A stretch of 64,000 bases of DNA from Chaetoderma sp. LZ-2023a (taxonomy: Eukaryota > Mollusca > Caudofoveata > Chaetodermatida > Chaetodermatidae), in contig CM067365.1 of the NCBI GenBank assembly GCA_034401795.1, positions 17,413,166-17,477,165 of the forward strand, in the 5' to 3' direction. The notes under the pieces were generated by a model. The model did no database searches and was not told where the DNA came from. It was given only the letters and a program-made list of their open reading frames with translations. Of this stretch, positions 30,671 through 40,734 are shown one piece after another. Position 1 is the first letter of the stretch. The number at the start of each line of letters is the position of its first letter. A program made the position numbers and the translations under genes.

Positions 30671-31770
30671 GTGGTGGTATCATTTTAATTCCGACCCTAG
30701 AAAAAGTACACTTTCTACTTTTTCTACCTCGTCGACGTCTTCACGTAAACAATTATTTATCTACGTCAAGACGTCGATAAGGTATGTCTCTAAACGTGTG
30801 TTCAGACTGCGGTGGGAGCCGTGGATCGCCGATTGGCTGCCTGTGGAGGGCGGTGAATTGAGAGGGTGCTGAGAGCCGTGGATCGCCGATCGGTTGCCAG
30901 TGGAGGGCGGTTAATTGAGAGGGTGGTGAGAGCCGTGGATCGCCGATCGGTTGCCTGTGGAGGTCCGGTACCCAGAAAACGTACACTTTCTACTTTTTCT
31001 ACCTCATCTGCGTCTTCACATACACAATTATTTATCTACGTGAAGGCACCATGGATGCAAGTCTCTAAATGGGCATTCGGACCGCCGCTCAGCTGCCTGT
31101 GGAGGGCGGTGAATTGAGAGGGTGGTGACAGCCGTGGATCGCCAATCGGCTGCCTGTGGGGTGGTGAATTGAGAGTGTGATGGGAGCCTCAGTTCAGTGA
31201 TCCATGGCTGCCACCGCCCTGTCAATTCACCGCCCCACAGGCAGCCGATCGGTGATCAACGGCTCTCACCACCCTCGCAATCCACCGCCCACCACAGGCA
31301 GCCGATCAGCGGCAGTGAATTGAGCAGATGGATGTAGCCACGGATCACCAGCAGTGGGGTGGGGGAATTGAGAGGGTGATTGGAGCCTCCATTCAGCGAT
31401 CCACGGCTCCCACCGCCCTCTCAATTCACCGCCCTCCACAGGCATCTGATCGGCGGTTGGCGGTGAATTGAGCGGGTGGTGGGAGCCACGGATCGCTGAT
31501 TGGCTGGCTGTGGAGGGTGGTGAATTGAGAGGGTGGTGAGAGTTGTGGATCGGCGATCGGCTACATGTGGGGTGGTGAATTGAGAGAGCAGTGGGAGCCA
31601 CGGATCGCTGAACGGAGGCTCCTACCACCCTCTCAATTCACCATCCCACAGGCAGCCGATCGGCGATCTGCGGCTCCCACCACCCTCTCAGTTCATCGCC
31701 CTCCACAGGCAGCTGATCGGCGATCCACGGGTCCTCACCTGTGGTGGTATCATTTTGACTCCAGGCTATG
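30671..31770. repeat. GC-rich minisatellite with direct and inverted units and Polinton terminal motifs
   Basis: Units of about 55-60 bp contain GAATTGAGAGGGTGGTG, GCCGTGGATCGCC and GATCGGCTGCCTGTGGAGG in both orientations. Two longer blocks at about 30700-30805 and 30973-31075 share ACACTTTCTACTTTTTCTAC, CAATTATTTATCTACGT and the TCTCTAAA-GTTCAGA motif of Polinton R's terminus. One more unit lies left of the Polinton fragment at about 27695. Long frames here are repeat translations. Confidence 0.75.
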
Positions 31771-32882
31771 CTACTTTGTGGCATTTGGAGGACTCATTCT
31801 GTATCTAGGTCTATCATGAGTATTGATGAGGTCGTGTCAAGTGTACGAATCGTACGTCTTTAATATTTAGGAAATATACTGTTGAATATTCTGAAGCTAA
31901 TCTGACTGGCCGCTGTTGCTGCCATAGCGCCTAATCAAATTTAATAAAAAATATTCAATGTCTTACCTGCATAGTTACGTGAAAATAGGATTTTAAGAAA
32001 TGAGTGTTCAAAGTATATAAATCGATCCCATCACGCGCAAAAGAATGGCAGAGCTTAGCCAGAAACTGGCGGGGCATATCTAAAAATGAGCCCCTTAATT
32101 GTGACTGGTGGTGCCTCATGTGTCAATACAATGATGGCTCTTTAAAATTTAGTAGATTGTATAAGCGTTTCCGTATCTGGTCATGTGCGTTGAAACTGTT
32201 GGGATGTCTATTTAGCTATCGTATTTCCCTGGATATACCCACTGGCCTTAATAGGCATGGTGTAATTACTTTATTATTTTTCTTGATGGGAAAATTGCTA
32301 AAAAAAAAACCGCCGAGACAAATTCTGCCTCTAACTAGTTAATTTTGCGCTGTCTTCCTGTTCGCTTATTAACCCCATGCACATTCTAGCCATTTGGGAT
32401 AATGGACTCATATTTGAGAAAACAATCTAATGTTTGTGAACTATTTTATATTGGCAATGGTATGACAGTTTTAATCCATGATGATGAACCTGGGGATATA
32501 GTCATTTAACTACAGCCACGCCTAGAAAACAGTGAGTGGTAGAATAAACATAGTGTGGTTCACTTGTCGCTGGCAGTGATGCTACCTTTAAAGGAATTGT
32601 AAAATCACAAAGCATCCGTCTTAGTAGAAATTCATGTGGTGGGAAACACGGTGAATCTGCATGCTCCCTCTTATTCAAAGCCCTCTAACCGAGGGGTATT
32701 CGTTTCGATTTTTGCACAATATTGATTCTGAAACTGCACGATTCGGAAACCATCTCGGATAGTGTTGACACAGGCCTACCGAAATTCGTTACAATCATCC
32801 AACTATAATCGCAGGAGAATCTCGTAAATGTGGAAGGAAATAAACATTCATTAGCTTTCATAACAAAGACACATTGTATATA

Positions 32883-33567
32883 CAATCTATGAGTGTAGCC
32901 TATCCATATTATGCTACATGCTTACATCTATCAATATATGAGTGTAGCCTATCCATAGTATGCTACATGCTTGCATCTATCAATGTATGAGTGTAGCCTA
33001 TCCATAGCATGCTGCATGCTTACATCTATCAATCTATAAGTGTAGCCTATCCATAGTATGCTACATGCTTACATCTATCAATCTATAAGTGTAGCCTATC
33101 CATAGTATGCTGCATGCTTACATCTATCAATCTATAAGTGTAGCCTATCCATAGTATGCTGCATGCTTACATCTATCAATCTATAAGTGTAGCCTATCCA
33201 TAGTATGCTGCATGCTTACATCTATCAATCTATAAGTGAAGCCTATCCATAGTATGCTACATGCTTACATCTATCAATCTATAAGTGTAGCCTATCCATA
33301 GTATGCTACATGCTTACATCTATCAATCTATAAGTGTAGCCTATCCATAGTATGCTGCATGCTTACATCTATCAATCTATAAGTGTAGCCTATCCATAGT
33401 ATGCTACATGCTTACATCTATCAATCTATAAGTGTAGCCTATCCATAGTATGCTACATGCTTACATCTATCAATCTATGAGTGTAGCCTATCCATTGTAT
33501 GCTACATGCTTACATCTATCAATCTATGAGTGTAGCCTATCCATTGTATGCTACATGCTTACACATG
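32883..33567. repeat. 49-bp satellite, about 14 units
   Basis: Units of 49 bp contain GTGTAGCCTATCCATAGTAT, GCTACATGCTTACATC and TATCAATCTAT. Start points at 33032 and 33081 show the period. Variants are mostly single bases (TGC/TAC, ATGAG/ATAAG). Confidence 0.92.
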
Positions 33568-33830
33568 TAGCACACTAGGACAAGCTACACTTATAGATTA
33601 AGCACAGTGACAGCTGTCACCATTTAGCATACTATGGATAAGCTACACTCATTGATTGAGCACAGTGACAGATGTAACCATGTAGCATACTATGGATAAG
33701 CTACACTCATTGATTAAGCACAGTGACACATGCAACCATGTAGCATACTATGGATAGGCTATACTCATAGATTGATAGATGTAAGCATGTACTATACTAT
33801 GCACAGGCTACACTCATAGATTGTATATAC
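33568..33830. repeat. Inverted-orientation satellite units with 58-bp period
   Basis: The right side of the foldback centre carries about four units in the opposite orientation (AGCATACTATGGATAAGCTA). Their period is 58 bp (33626 to 33684) because each holds an extra GCACAGTGACA-like segment. The arms thus differ in both copy number and unit length. Confidence 0.85.
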
Positions 33831-34885
33831 AATGTGTCTGTGTTATGAAAGCTAATGAATGTTTATTTGTTACGAAGAAGTAGGCCCAGTTTATACATTT
33901 TCCTTCTACATTTATGAGAATCTCCTACGCCTATAGCTAGATGAGTGTGGCGAATTTAGGTAGGCCCATGTCCTGCAGCATTATCCAGGATGGTTTCAGC
34001 ATCGTGCAAAGTTTCAGAATCAATATTTTGCGAAAATCGAAACAAATACCCCTCGGTTAGAGTGCTCTGAATAAGAGGGAGCATTCAGATTCAAAGTTTT
34101 CCCCATCACTCGAATTTCTACTAAAACGGATGCTTTGTGATATTACAATTCCTTTAAAGATAGCCTCACTCGTCAGTGATAAGTGGCATACACAATGGCT
34201 ATTCTACCACTCACTGTATTCCAAGCTTGGCTGTAGTTAAATGATTATATCCTCTGGTCCATCATCATGGATTAAAATAGTCATACCATTGCCAATGTAA
34301 AACAACATACACACATTAGATCTTTCTCTCAAATATAAGTCCATTATCCCAATTGGCAGGATGTACATGGGGTTAATAAGCGAACAGGAAGACAACGCAA
34401 AATTAACTTTGGTCCGTGGACCCTATTAACAAGAAATATTTGTTTGCAATCAAAACACTAATAGCGACAACAGGTAGAGGCAGACTCTATCTAAAGGGAG
34501 AGTTATTTAAACAATTTTCCCATCAAGAGAAATACGATAGCTAGATATCCATCGCAACACTTTCAACGCCCGTGACCAGATACGGAAAAGCTTATGTTTA
34601 ATTTACTAAGTATTAAAGAGCCATTATCGTATTGACACATGAGACACCACCAGTCATAATTAAGGGGTCCATTTCCAGCTATGCCCACCCATTTCTAGCT
34701 AAAATCTGCCCTTCCTATGACAGCAACAGCGCCCAGTCAAATTAGCTTCAGAATATTCAACAACATATTTACTATACGGTAAAGACATGCAATTCGTACA
34801 CGTGATAATTCAATATTCATGAGAAACCTAGATGCAGAGATGCGGAGATGAATCCTCCAAAAGCCACAATCAGTGTTTCCCCGCT

Positions 34886-36059
34886 ACTTTGTATCGTGTA
34901 TGTTCACTCCTAGAACTGTTTACATCCTGGCAGCTTCTTTGTATGCCATCAATCAATGACCGGAACAGAACTTGAGGGGTAGCGGTCCACTCCTCTGCCA
35001 AGGCCTACCAAGGCTCTCGTCGGATGGTGAGTCTGACTGGCCAAGCGGCGGCGTCGTCGTCGTCGTCGTCGTCGCGCGGCGGCAGTGGTGGATGATGAAA
35101 TTTTAGTTTTGACTAATGCATGATTTAATGTTTATAGTATTGGATTTTACATTGCTTGAGTAAACTGGACGTTTGAATCTGTATCTGAATATCGCTATGT
35201 GTTAAGCGGCTGTACATTTGGAGATAAAAAGCGCATCGCAATTCACTTTCCAGTCTATTTCCTGATAGCACTGATTATTTGGTAGGCCAATACTGTGCCA
35301 ATACGGTCTAGTATTGGCCCAGTACTGGCGCAGTTACCTGCGCTATCACGGTCGTGACAAACTTCACTGCATTACAGCTGGAAAATAGCACGTGACTGAA
35401 TGTTACGCTATGCGTCCTGCAAGACCTAATTCAAAATAGCGCACGCACGCACGCACGCACGTGCACGCTTGCACGCACCCACGCACCCACATGCGTGCAC
35501 GTTTTGGTAAGCATACGAAAATGAAATCGTATATATCTTTATATTACTACATTCTAATGATGTCTAATGTATTCAAGCATTACTGGTCTATGTTCTCTAG
35601 TTTATTAACCTAGTTCTCAAGCTGCTAAATCATTGTGACAATATAGTTTAGGAGTAAGCGATCGCTTGAATCATATAACCTTGTGGTCAATTTGTGTAAT
35701 TTATAGATAAATACATTTATACATGTGATTGCCTCGGTGTAAGCCAATTAAACCCAAGGCTGGTGATTGTTTCCTTAAGTTAGTCCAAATGGTTACAACT
35801 TGATGCGATTGAAACTCTGCTTGTCTGATGAAGCTATTTGCTGTGACAATCTAATAGAGAGACCTTTGAATGTTGACCCGTTAATTGAAACGACCACGGA
35901 TTAACGCATCAGGTCACGACATTAGGGGCAAGTCCATCCATCAGAATATTTATGCGTGAAGATTTTAAAATTTGTTTTGAAATGTAGCTTTCGTTTTTCC
36001 TTCACCGAAAAGTGGTTCTTAACCGTTCATAAATCAAATTTGTCAAGAAATTTCCAATT
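34886..36059. other. Non-coding, two microsatellites
   Basis: No gene was seen. A (CGT)n run lies at 35047-35073 within GC-rich sequence, and a (GCAC)n tract with variants at 35433-35512. The rest is AT-rich single-copy-looking DNA. Confidence 0.5.
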
Positions 36060-36262
36060 TTCTCAAAGAAAATGTCCATTTGCCTACAAAGAGAAAACTA
36101 TTTGCTACTGGACTGTCTGGCTCGGTTATCGAATCGGGAATTCCAGTGATAAATTTTCAGAAATAGGCTATCCCTTCGTCTGCAAATGGACATTTTCCAA
36201 AGCCCACTGCAGACGCATTTTTTTTGCCGGTTTGAGTGTTAAAGGGTTAATTTGCTATTTCC
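36060..36262. repeat. MITE-like segment with TTAA-CCCTTT end
   Basis: On the minus strand the right end reads TTAACCCTTTAACACTCAAA near 36231-36250. The interior AAATGTCCATTTGC and GACTGTCTGGCTCGG pair with related sequences in the second foldback element (42990-43080, 45560-45680). TTAA followed by CCC suggests a piggyBac-type end, on weak evidence. Confidence 0.3.
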
Positions 36263-36439
36263 GCTTGTCATTTGTGTAACATATAATCACTGCCAGATTG
36301 AAATTTTATGCAAGCATTTATATCATATATCTTGTCGATAATTGTGCACAGAGGCGAATCGACCGTTCCAGTTTATCCATCTAGATTTAGTTCGTCTTAC
36401 ATGCTTAATACTTCGACACGTTTTACTAATTGTAGGCTG

Positions 36440-36640
36440 TTGTTGCAGTTTAATAAAGCTGTTGTTGAATATTTTGAAACTAATTTGACAGGGTGATGTT
36501 GCTGCCATCAGGTATAATTTTATGTGTGATAGTCATGGAATTCAGGGATCGATCGATCGACCACAACACGAGCGAGGTGTGGGTGGAACTTAGCTAAAGA
36601 TGGGCGGGGCATAGCCAAAGATGGAAAGCTCCATTTTTCA
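36440..36640 (+). repeat. Solo terminus of the foldback family
   Basis: GTTGTTGAATATTTTGAAAC and TAATTTGACAGGG are followed by GATGTTGCTGCC, then GATCGATCGA, AACACGAGCG and AGATGGGCGGGGCATAGC. These are in the order seen at the ends of both large foldback elements. No mirror partner was found nearby. Confidence 0.6.
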
Positions 36641-37025
36641 TAGCTAATGATGCTGTCTATTACCGGTAATGTATAGGCGCGCACGGCTGTACGCACGCAC
36701 TGAAATAAGTAAACCCCATAAACAATTAATGATCTTGAGATCAAAGATAAGGTAATGTTATTGGCTTTTAATGATGATGACATAGGAGAACAAAGCTGTG
36801 GTTAATGCTTAGTGGAACACATCACTGCTCCTCTGGTTCAATTAAAAATGAACAGTTTCATCCGTGTTTCGATCTGTTATTGTCGCCAAAATGCCACAGA
36901 GGTCACAGGAAATATATAAATTACATAACTGCGGATATCAGCTTTTATCCAAGAGATTAATCTTTTACTGTTGAATTGTACGATTCTCTTATTTTATTCA
37001 AACTACTTTAGGGCTTGGATTGCTA

Positions 37026-37530
37026 AAGCCTGGTTTTCACGATCAGATTAATCAGATCAGAGTTGCCGAATTCGATAAAATCTGACCGTGTAAACACAAA
37101 ATCAGAAGTCTGATGTCTGAAGTCTGAAGGCGAATCTCAGACAGCAAGCAAAATGGATGCGCTGGTGTCACTTTGAAGCTGGGGCTATTTTAAACAGAGG
37201 TTCATAATTGAATGTCAGGAAGATTTGTTAAGCCCACTTCATAAAATTAAACAGAAAGCGGATGGCGATACTGTGCCGGCCATATTGTCTGCCACCACCG
37301 TTGACAACACTAATGACGTCATTACCAACTTGGAAATGCTAATGACGTCATATTCTTCCTTCAAATTTTTTCATCAGAGGTTTTCGTTAGATTTTTCATC
37401 AGATTTGTCTGACAGATTAATTCTGTCAGTTTAACCTGATCATCTAAATGCTCTTCAGATTCGCGCGACGGCATCAGATTTTTGCTTCAAATTTGCCTGT
37501 CAGATTAATCTGATCGTGAAAACCGGGCTT
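37026..37530. mobile_element. MITE of about 505 bp with TA target duplication
   Basis: The left end AAGCCTGGTTTTCACGATCA and right end (reverse complement) AAGCCCGGTTTTCACGATCA form inverted repeats that continue for several more bases. TA flanks both sides (37024-37025 and 37531-37532). The 69-codon frame inside is not transposase-like. TA duplication suggests mobilisation by a Tc1/mariner-like or similar enzyme. Confidence 0.65.
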
Positions 37531-37534
37531 TATG

Positions 37535-38168
37535 GAGAGATCTAAGATGGCGCTCAAGTATACGATGTCATAATCCAATAGGGTCAAATTCGACTCGCTA
37601 ACTATAGTCAGTTTCGTGGTTTACTGAACATGCGTAGTCGCTATGACAAACCGAACGCTGAATAGTTAACTATTGTTCGTTGGTACCCAGTTTCCCATTG
37701 AATTATTATTGCAGAAAATTTGGAGCCGGGTACCAGTCTCCATTAACCCTTTCTGTCGTCTGTTTTGATGCCCTACCAAAATGGGCTATTTTTGTCCGCT
37801 AAGAAGTAAAAAGGCGTCCATATATGACATACAGTGAGAAGGAATATGGGCTTGGGAACATTGGCATACAGTGGGAAAGCATAATTTCATCAAACAACGT
37901 ATTCAATGAAATATTTACACTTTTATATGCATTTATTCATGGCAAGCGATCGGTGTCCGCCATTTTGAAATTTGCGCAAATATTGCACTAACCATCTGCA
38001 CCGAGGTCGGGTGATCGGTTGACTATAGTTGACTAGCTAGTTAACCATTTGACGTTCGACTGGTAGTCTAGTTAGCTATAGCTAACTATGGTTAGGAGTC
38101 GGACTTGACCTAGGCCGCTCGTTAGCTGCTGACGTCACAATCAAAATGGCGCAGGTTAATCAACGAAA
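37535..38168. other. Non-coding
   Basis: No gene was seen. TTAACCCTTTCTGTCGTCTG at about 37743 resembles the TTAA-CCC ends noted elsewhere. Several GTTAACTA/TAGTTAAC-type short palindromes occur at 37660-38110. Confidence 0.35.
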
Positions 38169-38222
38169 ATCAAATTACCTTCACAATACTCAAAATCTTT
38201 TGAGTATTGTGAAAGTAATTTG

Positions 38223-38224
<2 letters not shown>
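38169..38224. repeat. Perfect-type hairpin, 27-bp arms, 2-base loop
   Basis: Arms 38169-38195 and 38198-38224 are reverse complements with one mismatch (ATCAAATTACCTTCACAATA against ATCAAATTACTTTCACAATA). They are separated only by TC. It abuts the TA microsatellite. Confidence 0.85.

Positions 38225-38227
<3 letters not shown>

Positions 38228-38312
<85 letters not shown>
38228..38312. repeat. (TA)n microsatellite, about 85 bp
   Basis: This is an uninterrupted TA run. A reading frame of alternating Tyr-Ile across it is an artefact. Confidence 0.95.
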
Positions 38313-38314
<2 letters not shown>

Positions 38315-38744
38315 ATTCAGGTTTCAAGTATTAAAAGTGATTTCAACGGGTTCATGTTTTATCACGTCATATACAGCTAGCAGCAATACAAGTCCAATGA
38401 TATATTGGTGCATTTGCCGAGTGAGAGGAACATGTAATGGATTAGCTAGTTATCAGGCTTCTCCAAGAGTTTTATTCGCAAGTATGAATCTCCTCAATAA
38501 CAATTGAAATGGCAAACGTATGCTTTGACATAATCATCGAGATATCTTGGTATTAGAAGGTATGTTGGCATATATCATTGGCAGCCAGATATATACACCA
38601 GCTCCAAGAAATAAATTCGATTTTACCATTCTTGTACTCGAATAGGTGAGCCAAGGGTTGTATGTGGCTACGAAATCACACTATGTTGTGATCGTTCAAA
38701 CATTGACTTCTCAGAATACAATTTTCAAGGTAACTGTACAAGTA

Positions 38745-39440
38745 ATTTGTTGAATATTTTGAAGCTAATTAGCCTGTGTGCTGTTGTTAAAAAGATTATT
38801 TATTAAAGACATACAATTCGTACACGCAGTAGCGTAGCCAGGGGCGGGGAGCAGAGGGAGCGCTCGCTCCCCCTGGACCACTCTTCCCAAATGTGGCGCC
38901 TAAATCATGTCCGTAACACATACAAGTTTCTGGACGTCCCTACTCCCAAGCCACCTTTAACAAGTTAATCTGCATTGGAAATTAGAACTATTTGAATTTA
39001 CAACGTTGTTAATGTCTTCTTGGCATGCTTGTTCATCGCTATGTTAAGAATTTCTTTTAAATTACGGATCATAGTAGAATACACGCTACTTTCTCGGCAG
39101 AATAAAATAATTAGCGACGCTGGGATGCCATTTTCTCTTTATTAAAGAAATCTAAGCAGATTCCGACGCCTAATTGGTATGCGGGGTGGCGCCTTTTAAG
39201 TCCTCGCTCAAGTGGGTGGCGCCATTTTAGACCTCGCTCCCCCTGACGTGAAAACCTGGCTACGCCACTGCCTATACGTGACAGACTTCTCCAGCTTCAC
39301 GACGGAGTATTGTCTGTCAATTATGATTGTGATGTCAAACTATATGTGACGTAATTGTATATGACGTCAATACTTGAGTGCCAGGTTGAATTCAGTCATC
39401 GACTACTGCTCTTTGAGTGTCAAATGTACTTCCACACACG
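38745..39440 (+). repeat. Foldback-family terminus interrupted by a hAT-like MITE
   Basis: TTGTTGAATATTTTGAAGCT, a GTGCTGTTGTTA block and AAGACATACAATTCGTACACG (split across the MITE boundary) match the outer ends of the foldback elements. After the MITE, the family flank resumes at 39279 with ACGACGGAGTATTGTCTGTC and ATGTGACGTAATTG, which also occur in inverted order near 50690-50770. Confidence 0.55.
38827..39270. mobile_element. hAT-like MITE, 444 bp, with 8-bp target duplication
   Basis: The left end is CAGTAGCGTAGCCAGG and the right end (reverse complement) is CAGTGGCGTAGCCAGG. The flanking octamers CGTACACG (38819-38826) and CCTATACG (39271-39278) agree at 6 of 8 positions, the 8-bp duplication length of hAT elements. 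No transposase is present. The subterminal GAGCGAGG and CTCGCTCC parts pair as well. Confidence 0.7.
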
Positions 39441-40734
39441 TCATTGCACCTAGATGCGTTTAATGGCTGCAATATTTCACATCAAGCCACAACATAGATA
39501 ACGAGAATAGATTTAAATGACAATATCAAATCCTTTACCAGGATAGACCCAAATTTTCTTCCTCGTATGTAAGGCATCCTCTCACACTGTTCATAGAAGT
39601 CGAATGTTATAGAACATGCGATATTTATTTCATTACCCTATAGGGCAGCAACAATGTTCAGTGAAATAAAATGATAGGAATATTCAATATATACAATACA
39701 ATTTGACTGAAACGTGTTGTAGCAAAGTGTAAACTGCTTTGTTGAATATAATCATCAGTGAGTGATTAACTACTTGCCATAGAGTTGGCTGAATATCACA
39801 AATTGTGCAACAATAAAATATCTATTTTAGACGTTTGTTTTTAGGAGAGGCTAGCATGGTTCTTTAAGGCATGCGGTTGTTTAACAACATGTCTTAAGCA
39901 CCCACTAGCTTGACTCTTAACTATCTCACTGCTGCAAGCCACCAGCCAGTGATTTCATTGAGCAAAACCGTTTGACCTGCTGATCATTTAGAAAATAATT
40001 TCACTGAAAATCGTTGGCGGCTTAGCTACCAACGACTTTCAGTCAAATAGGTTTCAAAACAGGTCCAGCTATATGCCCCTTGGAACATGTCATCTGTAAA
40101 GACTTGGCAGTCGACGGTTAACCAGCCACTATCTTGAAGCCATATCACATTGTAACTAGATGTTGTTCTGACCTATGTTGAAGTACCTTATATGGATTAT
40201 GTTATAGCCATATCTTACGGTGTAAGATGAAATTGGATACGCGGGATCTTCTCATCTAACTGTCTAATTCATGTGTCCAGTCATCAGTTGAATACAGTCT
40301 AGACACCCGGATGAATTATTTTATTGTTGGGTAAAGATGAAGAACCGCGATCGTGATCGCAGCATCGCATACTTATTTCAATGCCAGAAATTGTGCCAAG
40401 TTCTATATATGTTGATTGTATTTTGGAAAGCAAATCGTCTGTTGAACCTATTATTGCGGGTAAACATAACTAGCATTGCAGATTGCAAGCTCGACAGATA
40501 CGTTTTATCTTTTCTCTGTTATTTCTCTATTTCTGAGAATATTTTGTTCAGATCAAGATCAAATTGGGGGATTTTTACTTCCAAGTTTACCGGAGCACAG
40601 ACGTTCTGGAGCTACAATTTTAAGAAAACTAGAATCAACACTGTAATGGACGGATCCGATCTGTCACTCAAGTATACGACGTCCTAATCAATTACCCCCA
40701 CATGTACGCTGAGGGTCTGTTTAATAGCATTTTG
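39441..40734. other. Non-coding, nothing recognised
   Basis: This AT-rich stretch has no repeat structure I could pair. The 116-codon frame at 40337-40687 has no family resemblance and an unlikely composition. Confidence 0.45.

Larger units (their letters stand above)
31765..34885. mobile_element. Foldback element 1 (long inverted repeat)
   Basis: The left arm from about 31765 matches the reverse complement of the right arm ending about 34885. Paired landmarks include TTTGGAGGA / TCCTCCAAA, GAATATTCTGAAGCTAAT / TTAGCTTCAGAATATTC and CTTCCTGTTCGCTTATTAAC near 32350 and 34375. The block near 32690-32745 also pairs with 34020-34075. Arms are about 1.1 kb or more of imperfect identity. The centre is filled by a satellite. 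No coding frame of note is present. Long inverted repeats with internal tandem repeats are the hallmark of foldback transposons (FB/Galileo, TU). Confidence 0.75.

Noticed and set aside
30753..31819. Pro/Arg-rich frames in both strands
   Set aside because: They are repeats of the GC-rich minisatellite translated in several frames, with no start or domain evidence.
32883..33567. Regular 49-bp repeats resembling a CRISPR array
   Set aside because: The units are contiguous tandem copies without unique spacers, in a eukaryotic transposon context.
38220..38507. Protein starting with alternating Tyr-Ile
   Set aside because: It is the TA microsatellite read as codons. The following sequence shows no family features.
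40337..40687. 116-codon frame near the foldback element
   Set aside because: Composition is like random AT-rich DNA, no motif or paired copy exists, and no Kozak or upstream support was seen.
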